From contig JAJDCY010000028.1 in assembly GCA_029260595.1 (NCBI GenBank), positions 24,278 through 88,277 on the forward strand: 64,000 nt of DNA. The letters run 5' to 3'. The first letter of the stretch is position 1. Each line of letters begins with the position of its first letter. Made by a program: the position numbers and the translations under genes. Under the pieces are notes generated by a model. That model searched no databases. It had not been told where the DNA came from and was given only the letters and a program-made list of their open reading frames with translations. Of the stretch, positions 18,181 to 26,755 are shown piece by piece. This stretch comes from Phycisphaeraceae bacterium (GTDB taxonomy: Bacteria > Planctomycetota > Phycisphaerae > Phycisphaerales > Phycisphaeraceae).

Positions 18181-18546
18181 TTACGATGGGTCGAAGCTTG
18201 CTGCGGCTTGAACGGCGTCGTCGAAGATACGGAAGAGTTTGTCCAGCCGCGTCATCGTGAAGACCTCGTAGATCTGCGGGTCGATATTCGACAGCCGCAG
18301 CTGCCCGCCCTGGCTGTGGGTCTTGCTGTTGAGGTTGATCAGCGTCCCCAGCGCCGACGACGACAGGTGCTGGACCTTATCGAAGCTGATCAGGACTTTG
18401 GGGTTGACCTCGGCATCGATGAGTCCGCCGATCTCGTTGCCGATCTGCTGGATGCTGCCCTCATCGAGGATGTGGCGCTCGCGGAACTCGATGCGGATAA
18501 TGTCGCCCTCGCGGCTAACGACGAGGGGTGAGTCGATTGTAGCCAT
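18181..18546 (-). CDS. STAS-domain anti-sigma factor antagonist
   Basis: A 121-residue SpoIIAA/RsbV-type STAS domain. The phosphorylatable Ser is expected in QHLSSSALGTLINL. It is the first gene of a two-gene partner-switching unit with the RsbW-like kinase. It reads toward the kinase and its 5' side faces the attL site of island 1, so this is the last chromosomal gene before the foreign DNA. Confidence 0.9.
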   Translation of the reverse strand: MATIDSPLVVSREGDIIRIEFRERHILDEGSIQQIGNEIGGLIDAEVNPKVLISFDKVQHLSSSALGTLINLNSKTHSQGGQLRLSNIDPQIYEVFTMTRLDKLFRIFDDAVQAAASFDPS

Positions 18547-18704
18547 CCATAGTCCTCCAAAGAACCTATGACGATATTATTAGGCCGCTGGTCACCCGGT
18601 GTCAACAAGGATCAGCCATTCAAGTCCTTCATCATAGCAGGCCACACCCTGGTAGACGGGGATTGGTCAAGAATCTCGACTTGGGCCCACTATACGTATT
18701 GACA

Positions 18705-18721
18705 CACAGAGATTGTCTGTG
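18705..18721 (-). other. Native 3' flank of the split tRNA gene: hairpin
   Basis: CACAGA-GATTG-TCTGTG forms a 6-bp hairpin next to a run of five A (T on the tRNA strand) that touches the att copy. Read on the minus strand it directly follows the original tRNA 3' end, so it probably served as the 3' trailer or terminator region of the tRNA before the islands inserted. Confidence 0.45.
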
Positions 18722-18730
18722 ACAGAAAAA

Positions 18731-18779
18731 TGGGAGCAGCAGGATTCGAACCCGCGACCGAGGGATTATGAGTCCCCTG
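18731..18779 (-). repeat. att copy A: displaced 3' half of the CAT-anticodon tRNA gene (attL of island 1)
   Basis: A 49-bp sequence identical to 52221-52269, covering the tRNA from the anticodon arm to the discriminator base. The 5' half of the tRNA is absent, so this is the chromosomal 3' half that was separated when an island inserted. It marks the left boundary of the foreign region. Confidence 0.95.
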
Positions 18780-18961
18780 TAGCGAATCGCCAAACTGACA
18801 CGTCGCAACAAGTTGCGCCAATCGAAAATCTAGACGGGTCAGATCTGGGGCAACTCGACCCTGATCTAGTAGAGATTGCCAACGCTTGGCCGGAGTTGTC
18901 CGAAGCCGCTAAGGCCGCCGTGCTCGCAACCTTCAACGCAGTGAAACTAGCTCACAGGTAG
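18780..18961 (+). pseudogene. Detached C-terminal tail of integrase 1
   Basis: Open frame of 60 codons continuing directly from att A (frame offset 0: tgg gag cag...). It encodes a tail with LDPDLVEIANAWPELSEAAK followed by AAVLATFNAVK. Integrase 1 (35721-37223) reads through att B in this same offset, so joining A and B in a circle would fuse this tail to the integrase in frame. The tail of island 2 (37159-37350) shares the motif. In the integrated state it has no start of its own with a ribosome site and is probably silent. Confidence 0.7.
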
Positions 18962-19139
18962 TGGCTAAGGCAGCGGCTACGGCGACCGCTCGTACCGAAC
19001 CGAAATTGCTGGTCGGGCCCGGGTGTGATGTTGGTCAGCACCCTACGGGCTTATCAAAAAGGTTCTTTCTCGCAAGATCTAGATTTCTGGTCACGGTGTC
19101 CATCTGGTGCCCAACGTTCAGGTTGGTTTCGTGCCCTTG

Positions 19140-19844
19140 TCACGAGTCCCGCAGCAGGTCACCGAGGTCATCCTGTTTCTTGGAGCGACGCGGGCGGACG
19201 AACAGCTTGTCGAGCGTCTCCAGCTGGCTGATCTGGCTTAGCCTCAGTTTGCACTGACCCGTCTTGCCTGCGAGCTTTCCAATGACGTACCACGACCTAT
19301 CTCCGAAGTGAAGCGCATAGGGGTTAAGGATGTCGCTGACGACACCCGATCCGGGCCCATCCCTATAGGTGATGCTGCATGACCTGCGTTCGTCAATGCA
19401 CCGGTGCAGCGTGGTGTAGTGTTGGGTTTGCTTCGCGTCGATCGGCTCGGCATCGGGGTCGATCGAAACGTTGGCCAGAAGACCGTGACAGACTGATCGA
19501 ATCGACTCAGGCACCGTTGCCGTGAGCTTGTCGATCGCAGCGAGTGCGTCAGCACGCATCGGCCAATCGCTGCGGACACTTGTTTCCTTGGCCAGGAGCA
19601 TGATCGCCAAGGCTTCGGTCGCGGTTAGCTGCATCGGTGGGAGGAACAGGCCAACTGAGATCCGGTAACCGACCCCCGGCTCGTGAGTGCAGGGCAGTCC
19701 GGCATCCTCAAGCAGTTTGAGATCGCGGAACAGTGTGCGACGGCTGACCCCAAGTTCCGAAGTGATGCTCGCGACGGACTCCGCGCGCCCAGAGTGGATC
19801 AGGGTGATCAATCGGAGCAGCCGGTGGATACGGGGTGCACTCAA
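19140..19844 (-). CDS. HTH-WYL transcriptional regulator (short form)
   Basis: 234 residues. The N-terminus is a DeoR/HTH_11-type winged helix (SVASITSELGVSRRTLFRDL) with the following LEDAGLPCTHEPGVGYRI wing. A WYL-domain sandwich covers roughly residues 130-210 (RSCSITYRDG; ILNPYALHFGDRSWYVIGK). The C-terminal WCX domain of full-length BrxR/CapW-type regulators seems missing, the protein ending soon after the WYL fold. Regulators of this type often control defence loci. The start is a TTG at 19844 with GGAGG about 15 bp upstream, so it is uncertain. It lies next to the left island end. Confidence 0.82.
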   Translation of the reverse strand: MSAPRIHRLLRLITLIHSGRAESVASITSELGVSRRTLFRDLKLLEDAGLPCTHEPGVGYRISVGLFLPPMQLTATEALAIMLLAKETSVRSDWPMRADALAAIDKLTATVPESIRSVCHGLLANVSIDPDAEPIDAKQTQHYTTLHRCIDERRSCSITYRDGPGSGVVSDILNPYALHFGDRSWYVIGKLAGKTGQCKLRLSQISQLETLDKLFVRPRRSKKQDDLGDLLRDS

Positions 19845-20275
19845 TCTCCCAGAGCCTCCAAAGATCGACGCTCTTGCGCGTAGGGCATGGTCAAGACCTC
19901 CGATGACTAAGATCTGAGCCGGTGAGCGTCAGCGCCACCGGCACGTCGAAATGACAGCTTCAGATAATACGGAAGGGCGTGGCGGATTATACAGCCAAGG
20001 GTGCCACCATTATGGCACTGCCCAGCGTTTTTTATGACATCGCAAGCTTCGATCAAAGGCTCCGCCCGGATAGTCTGGGGTTTGACGTCGGCCTCGACGG
20101 TGTTGGGCCTGGCACGGCGAAGCCCTTGTTAGGGCGTCACCTATCGCGATCGTGAGTAAACGGGCGAGCTTTCAGTAAGTGCTAGCTGTCGACGTTTCGC
20201 TCACCGAAGAGAACCTGTGATCACCCGCTAGCGGCGACGGAGTTGAGCGGCCCACATGCCCTATAATCTGCATAT
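19845..20275. promoter_or_regulatory. Divergent intergenic region with 6-bp inverted repeat
   Basis: About 430 bp between the WYL regulator and the divergent kinase operon. GTGCCA (20001-20006) and TGGCAC (20013-20018) form a 6-bp inverted repeat with 6-nt spacing. As the region separates a regulator from a divergent operon, this is a candidate operator. No other feature is seen. Confidence 0.35.
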
Positions 20276-20944
20276 ATGGAGAAGCGAGTTTCCACCCCGA
20301 AGCGTGTGCTGGCCAAGAAGCGGATCACGACGCAGCCGGTTGCAATTGATCGGACAGGTGAGAATCCGCCGAGCGACGTCACGGGTGCGCTTCTGAAGTC
20401 CTTAGGGCCAGAAAAACTTCGGAGCAACACGAGACGGCAACTTCGCGACAGTGACATCCTCAAGACGAACGCCGAGAACTCGGCTCGCCGCCTGTTTTGG
20501 GCTGGCCTCACAGATCTGTCGGACGATCACAAGCGGGCACGAGACTTACTTACAGAGGTGAACGGCGTGTTTGACTCGCCGATCTACACGTTGGTATCGC
20601 GGATGCGGCAGATTTCACCCGGGCTCAGAGGCACGGCGAGTTTGTTGACGCTTAGCATAACTGACATGATCGAGTCGAAAACGAGGGCGTCTCTTCCCGC
20701 CCTTAGGACGACGAAGGATCTCGGCAAGGTGATCTGGACGAATAGCGAGCCTGTTTATTCACAGGAAGTAGGCACGGTGATGTATTACTGGAGCATCGCA
20801 TTTGCCCGCGTTCGCTTCCGTCAGAACATCACCTCACTCTCAGAGGCAGAGAGAAAACTCGCATGCCGCACGCTCTCAAATCTGATATGGGTACCCGCGC
20901 CAGTGAGGTGGATCCTCGCACAAAGCTGCAAGAGCCCCTACTAA
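20276..20944 (+). CDS. Unknown protein, coupled to kinase/beta-propeller gene
   Basis: 222 residues, basic at the N-terminus, no signal peptide and no membrane helix. I do not recognise a family. The middle (residues 60-140) looks mostly helical; ARRLFWAGLTDLSDDHKRAR and SPIYTLVSRMRQISPGLRG are the most structured segments. It is not a recognisable sigma factor, although ECF sigma genes often pair with such kinases in planctomycetes. The kinase gene starts 7 bp after the stop, so the two form one transcription unit. Confidence 0.6.
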   Translation: MEKRVSTPKRVLAKKRITTQPVAIDRTGENPPSDVTGALLKSLGPEKLRSNTRRQLRDSDILKTNAENSARRLFWAGLTDLSDDHKRARDLLTEVNGVFDSPIYTLVSRMRQISPGLRGTASLLTLSITDMIESKTRASLPALRTTKDLGKVIWTNSEPVYSQEVGTVMYYWSIAFARVRFRQNITSLSEAERKLACRTLSNLIWVPAPVRWILAQSCKSPY

Positions 20945-20951
20945 CCACCGT

Positions 20952-23900
20952 ATGGTTTCAAAGATGATGTCAAGCCACGATCTCATCGCTGGCGGACCGG
21001 ACACGCCACGCCCCGGACTCGTTCTCCCTTGCAGCGGCGAGGCTGAGGGACGGGCGGAGTTGGCCACGTCGATCACGAACCGTGACATCATTCCTGGCTA
21101 CAAGCTCCTTTCGCTGGCGGGTATCGGAGGATCGGCAGCGGTCTGGAAAGCCCGGTGGCTAGAGACTGATCAGGTCGTTGCGGTCAAGCTCGTCACTTTG
21201 GAAGGCGGTAGCGCAACGCACCGCCGACGTTTTCTAGAAGAGATCAAGGTCGCGACAGCACTAGACCACCCCCACCTCGTCAGCGTGATCGAGAGCGGCT
21301 CGACAGACAACTTCCTGTTTTACTCCATGGAGTTCATCGACGGACGGACGCTGACCGAGTACGTGCAGGAAAACTCGCTGACGCACACGGAGATCGTTGA
21401 GCTGTTCAAGACAATCTGTGAGGCCGTGTCGCACGCTCACGGAAGCGGAATAATCCACCGCGATCTGAAACCGGCGAACGTATTGATCGACAACGATGGC
21501 AGCCCACACATCTTGGACTTTGGGCTTGCGCGGCGAGATCTGCGCGAGTCCACTCAGATGACGGCGACGGCAGAGCTAGTCGGGACCGTCGCCTATATGT
21601 CACCAGAGCAGGCTCGTGGCGACTGTCGCGCCGCAGCCGCAACGGACATATATGCCCTCGGTGTAATGCTGTACGAGGCCGTGACCGGGCGCCTTCCATA
21701 CGACACCTCTGGAATGCTTGTAGACGTGCTGACTCAGATCATCGACGGACGGCTGCTTCCGTTCGGCCGAGATCACAGCGAGATGATTGACGGCCTGGCA
21801 CCGATCATCCTCAAGTGCCTGTCCTACGATCCCAGGTGCCGCTATCACACCGTTGCAGAGTTGAGAGCCGACCTGAACCGCGTTGCGCACCGACAGCCTA
21901 TCCGGTTTAAACCCACCCCAATCCTGATCCGTTTAAGCGGAAGGCTCCAGGCGATTAAACGTCGGCGCCTCTCAGTGTCGGCTGCCGGGGTTGCAATTCT
22001 GATCGTCCTGGCCTGCAGCCTCATACTGATTCAGCGACATCGTTTGCTAGAGTCAGCAGAGCGATCTCGTGCTGCGGACGCAATGGACACGGTGCACCTC
22101 ACGCTGGCGAGCCAAGCGGTAAGAGACGGTAGTTCAGAAGATTCTCGAAGGCACCTGAGCGACTTGACCGAGCAGTCGCGAGGTTGGTACTGGCGGCACC
22201 TGGCTGCTCAGAGTCACTCGCTTCAGTTGACAGGCAGCGTTCCGGCACCGTTCCGCGCGATCGGGCTGACTGGCGACGGTTCCGAGTTGCTCGTCCATCA
22301 GTCAGGCGAAGCTCTAACGGCTTGGAACCTTCTCACAGGTCGCCGAACAGACCGTTGGCCTGATCTCGTCGGGTACACACGCAGCCTGAGTGTCACGCCT
22401 CGCCAGAGCGAAGTAATGGGGACTACCGATGATGGTCGCCTGGTGCGATGGCGGTTCCGAGCCGGAACAACCCAGACCCTCGGGCCGGTTGGCGAGAAAT
22501 GGCCAAGCGATTTGATCTGCAATCCGCATAACGACCAACTGGTTGCCTATCAGCAGAGCCCTCAAACGGTAGTGACGGCCGAACTGACCGGGGGCTCGGT
22601 TCAACGTACAACGCTTCAATCAGCGAGCGTGATCAGTACCGCGGCGTGGTACGACCAGAACATCCTGATCACAGGTGGCGTCCGCTTGGGTGTCTGGGAT
22701 GCGCGAACCGGCCAGTTGTTGGCTGAAACACCGGACCTGAGCGAGCAGATAACCCGCATCGCCGTGAACCACCCATCTGGTTCAATCGCTGCCGGGTCGA
22801 CGAAAGGCTTGGTCCACATCTGGCACGACGGCCTGCTCCTCGGGCATCGTGAAATACGCCGCCACACCAGCCGGATCGCCCAAATTGCTTGGATGGGAGG
22901 GCACCTGTTGTCTGTTGACATGGAGGGCATCGCCTACCGCTGGGACGGTGAGACGGGAAAGCTACTTGAAAAGCCACGGCCCCATCATGGGCCAGTGCAC
23001 TTTCTCGCATCGAGCAACAAGATCAAGTGCTTCGTTGCTACGGATTCTGGTGGCGGGGTGGCTCTCTGGCCGGTGCCCGGGCCTGCATCATTGGAGCTGC
23101 TCGATCAGGGGACGCCTATCACGGCTTCACTCCGCACGTTCGGGGCCGATGCGTCCGTAGCGTGGGTTACCGCGCAAGGCGATATTACGGTGATATCACT
23201 TGGCGAAGACCTGACGATCCTTGATCAACTTTCCGAAAGCCCGGTCGCTCTGGTTGATCATGAAATTCTCCCGAATCGCGAGCCGCGGGTAGCTGTGTCG
23301 GATGCAAGAACTTCGGTAACTGTTTACGGACCTGATCAGGCGTACGTGCTTTCGCTTCCCAAGGAGCCCGAAGTTCGCCTAGTTGCGATCCAGCTAAATC
23401 GCTACGGAGATCAAATCGCAGCATCCACGACAGATGACCGGATTCTCGTCAGTGATATGACGAAGAGAGCGTTTACGACAGCACTCGCTGCAACCGGGCC
23501 ATATCTCTGGACACCGAACGCTCAAGCACTCGTTACAACTTCCGCTGAGGAACCGGGCGTTCTGAGCAAAGTCAAAATCGACGACGGGAGCATCTCCGAG
23601 ATCCTGAGGCTGCCTGACGGCGAGATCAGCGCGCTCACTTGGTCACCAGACAAGGCAGTGCTTTTGATCGGAACCGATCAGGGTGATCTCTATCGCTGGT
23701 CGGGCCAAGACAGTGATGATCCCCAACTACTGACCCACCTGGACGGCGGGGGAATCTTCGCCATCGCGATCAATCGCCATGGGGATCTGGCGGTTCTAAA
23801 TGAAACATCGCTCCAGGTGGGTGACCACTCTGGAGCGATGCCGTTCAGGAAGCTTGACGGCCTTGTTTCGACCGCCAGGCCCGAGATCACCTTCGGGCAC

Positions 23901-23990
23901 GACGGAGCACATTTACACGCGATCACCCTTGAAGGGGTCTTCACATGGTGTGCCCATCCATCCCGAGAATGCACTCTTAGAACTCAGTGA
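20952..23990 (+). CDS. Membrane Ser/Thr protein kinase with C-terminal beta-propeller
   Basis: 1012 residues. A Hanks-type kinase spans about residues 48-315: glycine loop LAGIGGSAAVWKA, VAVKLV with the ATP-binding Lys, HRDLKPANVL, LDFGLAR and GTVAYMSPEQARG. A membrane helix follows near 340-360 (LSVSAAGVAILIVLACSLIL). The rest is WD40/quinoprotein-like repeats (for example GGVRLGVWDARTGQLLAETP, GHLLSVDMEGIAYRWDGETG). Cytoplasmic signalling kinases with extracytoplasmic propellers are common in planctomycetes. ATG choice between 20952 and the Met codons just downstream is open. The end overlaps a convergent small gene by 14 bp. Confidence 0.88.
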   Translation: MVSKMMSSHDLIAGGPDTPRPGLVLPCSGEAEGRAELATSITNRDIIPGYKLLSLAGIGGSAAVWKARWLETDQVVAVKLVTLEGGSATHRRRFLEEIKVATALDHPHLVSVIESGSTDNFLFYSMEFIDGRTLTEYVQENSLTHTEIVELFKTICEAVSHAHGSGIIHRDLKPANVLIDNDGSPHILDFGLARRDLRESTQMTATAELVGTVAYMSPEQARGDCRAAAATDIYALGVMLYEAVTGRLPYDTSGMLVDVLTQIIDGRLLPFGRDHSEMIDGLAPIILKCLSYDPRCRYHTVAELRADLNRVAHRQPIRFKPTPILIRLSGRLQAIKRRRLSVSAAGVAILIVLACSLILIQRHRLLESAERSRAADAMDTVHLTLASQAVRDGSSEDSRRHLSDLTEQSRGWYWRHLAAQSHSLQLTGSVPAPFRAIGLTGDGSELLVHQSGEALTAWNLLTGRRTDRWPDLVGYTRSLSVTPRQSEVMGTTDDGRLVRWRFRAGTTQTLGPVGEKWPSDLICNPHNDQLVAYQQSPQTVVTAELTGGSVQRTTLQSASVISTAAWYDQNILITGGVRLGVWDARTGQLLAETPDLSEQITRIAVNHPSGSIAAGSTKGLVHIWHDGLLLGHREIRRHTSRIAQIAWMGGHLLSVDMEGIAYRWDGETGKLLEKPRPHHGPVHFLASSNKIKCFVATDSGGGVALWPVPGPASLELLDQGTPITASLRTFGADASVAWVTAQGDITVISLGEDLTILDQLSESPVALVDHEILPNREPRVAVSDARTSVTVYGPDQAYVLSLPKEPEVRLVAIQLNRYGDQIAASTTDDRILVSDMTKRAFTTALAATGPYLWTPNAQALVTTSAEEPGVLSKVKIDDGSISEILRLPDGEISALTWSPDKAVLLIGTDQGDLYRWSGQDSDDPQLLTHLDGGGIFAIAINRHGDLAVLNETSLQVGDHSGAMPFRKLDGLVSTARPEITFGHDGAHLHAITLEGVFTWCAHPSRECTLRTQ

Positions 23991-24270
23991 CAACCGCCGC
24001 GGCAGGGCCGGCACCAACTTCCTTATAAGTGCCAATCGGATTATTGGCCGCTGGCTCACGACGAAGGATCAGCGGCGACGCACAGTCCCCAGGGCCGTTG
24101 ACCGTCCGCATCTCCCATGTCGTAACTCCACCGATGGTTACGACGAATAGATAGATAGCCTGAAAGTCACCCGTTCCGCCCGCGTATAGAGACGGGTTAA
24201 TTTCATCGACGACCTGCTGCCCGATACACGGGTTCTGGACCGAAATGTGAACAGTTGCTGGATTAGCCAT
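23977..24270 (-). CDS. Small unknown protein
   Basis: 97 residues from ATG at 24270, preceded by AAGGAAG at good spacing (a farther start at 24309 lacks support). It has the feel of a small beta-rich domain (TVHISVQNPCIGQQVV; QAIYLFVVTIGGVTTWEMRT) and two Cys. There is no signal peptide. No family recognised. Convergent with, and overlapping by 14 bp, the end of the kinase/propeller gene. Confidence 0.55.
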   Translation of the reverse strand: MANPATVHISVQNPCIGQQVVDEINPSLYAGGTGDFQAIYLFVVTIGGVTTWEMRTVNGPGDCASPLILRREPAANNPIGTYKEVGAGPAAAVVTEF

Positions 24271-24695
24271 TGTAGTCTTCCTTAGGTTAAAGAAACAGAT
24301 ATCGCGCACAGGCCTTCAGCAACACACGACGGGCCGTCACCCGCGATTGCTTCTTAGGCTTCCACGCCCACAAACAACGATGAGATCCAGGATCCTGTGG
24401 TCTCTACTACTGGATACGCAGTAACTAGGTCGATCTTGCGCGCCTGAGAATAAATTATACAAGTTTCTCATGTCACGCCAGCCTCAGGGCTTGCAATCAC
24501 GGATTTGTGCTTCGATCTTGTAGATGTTAGGAGGCGGTGGGGAAAGGGTCTTGTTGGCATCGTCGTTTGTGATAAAATCAGCATTGAAGGTGAGGGGAGT
24601 CTTCTCACCGGGTGTTTTTGGCGGGAGCTCCCCGGCTAGAGATCCTCAGCATTTCGAGGGGGGACCGCAGTCAGTGCTATAAGAAGGCCCACTCG
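24271..24695. other. Intergenic, nothing recognised
   Basis: About 425 bp upstream of both a minus-strand small gene and a plus-strand PEP-CTERM gene; AT-richer than its surroundings around 24440-24480. It must hold two divergent promoters. No repeat or RNA structure stands out. Confidence 0.4.
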
Positions 24696-25370
24696 ATGCG
24701 TCGAAGAACGTTTGCAATATTGGTAGGCCTAATCGCTGCTACCGCTCCCTCGCTACATGCCGGATACCTGCAAAGCCCGATTACGACTGTGGAGCGTGAT
24801 GGCGCTTCCTCGGTGTTCCTGTCAGCCACACCACCGGGGCCGAGTTCGACGAACATGGGCGTTAGTGGATCAGTCGACTATGCGATCCTGTCGCCTATTG
24901 AATTTCACTCGATGGACCCGCTGGAGCTAGTGTTTGTGATTACTAATCCAGTCCAGCAGAGTTCCGAAACCTACACTGAGCACAAGATCTTCGGGTTGAC
25001 GTCGAATGTCAGCGGTGACGCATGGGGCGGATTCCGTGTGGAGATCGGCCTAATCGGACAGACAGGCGGTTTTGAAGTCGTTGGCGGTAGTCAGCCAGGT
25101 CTTGTGATCGATCCTTTCGACCTCTCCAACTCGATGGGCTTTAACACGACGATGACTCGTCAGGAACAGTTCACCGTTGAATGGACTGGTGATGTACCCG
25201 CGGGCTTCAACTTCATGACGCTGGCTGTCCACGTCCCAGACAGCCCCCTGATCTTTGACCAAGCTGAGTTTCGCCTTAGGATGACGCCGATCCCGATACC
25301 CGAGCCAGCGGCGGCGGCAATGCTTGGTGTGGGCATGTTGGGCACGATTGCGTTCCGGATGCGTCGGTAG
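24696..25370 (+). CDS. PEP-CTERM sorting domain exported protein
   Basis: 224 residues from ATG at 24696 (AGAAGG upstream). Signal peptide RRRTFAILVGLIAATAPSLHA, a beta-rich middle, and a typical C-terminal PEP-CTERM signal: IPIPEP, a hydrophobic helix AAAAMLGVGMLGTIAF and RMRR. Such proteins are exported and processed by an exosortase. Function unknown. Together with the following pseudopilin-like gene it is cargo on a mobile island. Confidence 0.85.
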   Translation: MRRRTFAILVGLIAATAPSLHAGYLQSPITTVERDGASSVFLSATPPGPSSTNMGVSGSVDYAILSPIEFHSMDPLELVFVITNPVQQSSETYTEHKIFGLTSNVSGDAWGGFRVEIGLIGQTGGFEVVGGSQPGLVIDPFDLSNSMGFNTTMTRQEQFTVEWTGDVPAGFNFMTLAVHVPDSPLIFDQAEFRLRMTPIPIPEPAAAAMLGVGMLGTIAFRMRR

Positions 25371-25432
25371 GCTCCACTGACGACTTGGCAAGGGCGCATC
25401 GGTTGCTCGACCAAGTCCAGTCAACTCAATCT

Positions 25433-26260
25433 ATGACACGGCAAGGTGATCGAGTGATGGCGTTCGAGAGCCCGGGGCCGCGAGAGCCGGGTCAGACGAT
25501 ACGTTGCAGTAGTGAGCGCCGCGTCGACCTGCGGTTCGAACCGCGGGGGCGCTGCCGTCAACGACGACACCCCAACGGGTTCTCTCTTATAGAGATACTG
25601 GTCGTGCTCGGGATCATCGGCACACTTCTTTCCATGATATTGCCGGTCCTCGCGCGGGCCCGCGAGTCTGCGGAGAGCATTGCCTGTCAGAGCAACCTCC
25701 ATCAGATCCATGTTGGCTGGGTATCGGGCCTGTCGGGCCGTGACCATCGGATGCCCTATACCTCATCTGTGACGTTCTTCGAGTTGCCTAGGTGGCACCA
25801 CGTTCTCGATGCTGAGTTTCCGGGCGCACCAGTCATTTCCGACAACGGCCACACGTCCTTCAATGCTTGTCCGACCATCCAGCGCGTCTACCGACAGCCT
25901 GTCTACTCCTTCGCCCGCTGGGGATATGCGATCAACATGGTCGCAGACAGCTCGCAAACGGACAGCGCCAAGAGGTTCAATGATCGGATGTCCTGGGACA
26001 TGATCCGCAACCCGAGCCAGTACCCAATCTTTATGGACCCTGAGGTGTATGAGATCTCGGACGGCACATTCATCGCCGCGCGGTCCGCCCCCAACACGAC
26101 GGCGAGTCAACTGCAACATTGGGGCGTCGGAGCGCCTCATGGCGGCGGGGAAGTAACCAACGCGGTATTCGCAGACGGCTCTGTTTCGTCGACTCCACAT
26201 AATCAGATCATGGAGCAGTGCCCGGACGAGCTGCACCTCGCTTGGTTCGACAATGACTAG
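25433..26260 (+). CDS. Type II pseudopilin-like protein (H-X9-DG type)
   Basis: About 275 residues. A type IV pilin/pseudopilin N-terminus GFSLIEILVVLGIIGTLLSM is cut after Gly by prepilin peptidase. The C-terminal region has the H-X9-DG pattern (HGGGEVTNAVFADGSVS) seen in planctomycete DUF1559/pseudopilin proteins. About 45 residues precede the cleavage site, longer than usual; starts at 25433 or 25457 are equally possible. It follows the PEP-CTERM gene by 62 bp on the same strand. Confidence 0.78.
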   Translation: MTRQGDRVMAFESPGPREPGQTIRCSSERRVDLRFEPRGRCRQRRHPNGFSLIEILVVLGIIGTLLSMILPVLARARESAESIACQSNLHQIHVGWVSGLSGRDHRMPYTSSVTFFELPRWHHVLDAEFPGAPVISDNGHTSFNACPTIQRVYRQPVYSFARWGYAINMVADSSQTDSAKRFNDRMSWDMIRNPSQYPIFMDPEVYEISDGTFIAARSAPNTTASQLQHWGVGAPHGGGEVTNAVFADGSVSSTPHNQIMEQCPDELHLAWFDND

Positions 26261-26755
26261 GTCGTGTTTCGTACGGGGACATAAAATACTGCCTGATCAT
26301 GGCAGTCATGGCATGGCTAGGACGTTGAGAGCGGCCTTTTCATCGCGAGTACCGATCCGGGAGGCGTGCCTGAGCGAGCCGATGTCACCCTCGATAACGT
26401 CGCATCAGCATCGGGGGTGGCGGTTGACACGGGGGCAGAGCCGCCCAGCCTGCGGCCGTGGGGCTTGGTCTGCTCGGAGGTAACATGGGGGGTACGATGA
26501 CCGTATAACCACAACGCCACACACGCCGACCGGGGTATTGGCCTGGTGTGACACCGCGCGATTCGACTCATTGAGGCAGGCCTTTCCCGCCACTAGCATT
26601 AGGTGAGTCTGGGGCTCTCGAAATAGAGTCGGCGCCGCAGTGACCGCCGCGCGACGAGACCGGCGGAAAGTATGACGCCCCACCTGTGGGTAGAGCCCGC
26701 GTCGCCCCGGGGGGGGTCGCTTCGCCGACCCCGTAGCTCCGATCAAGCATCCGGC
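26261..26755. other. Intergenic region upstream of hsdR
   Basis: About 495 bp with no convincing gene; reading frames here on both strands look like chance frames with odd composition. A run of G (26709-26715) lies 41 bp before the hsdR start. It probably carries the promoter of the restriction operon. Confidence 0.4.
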
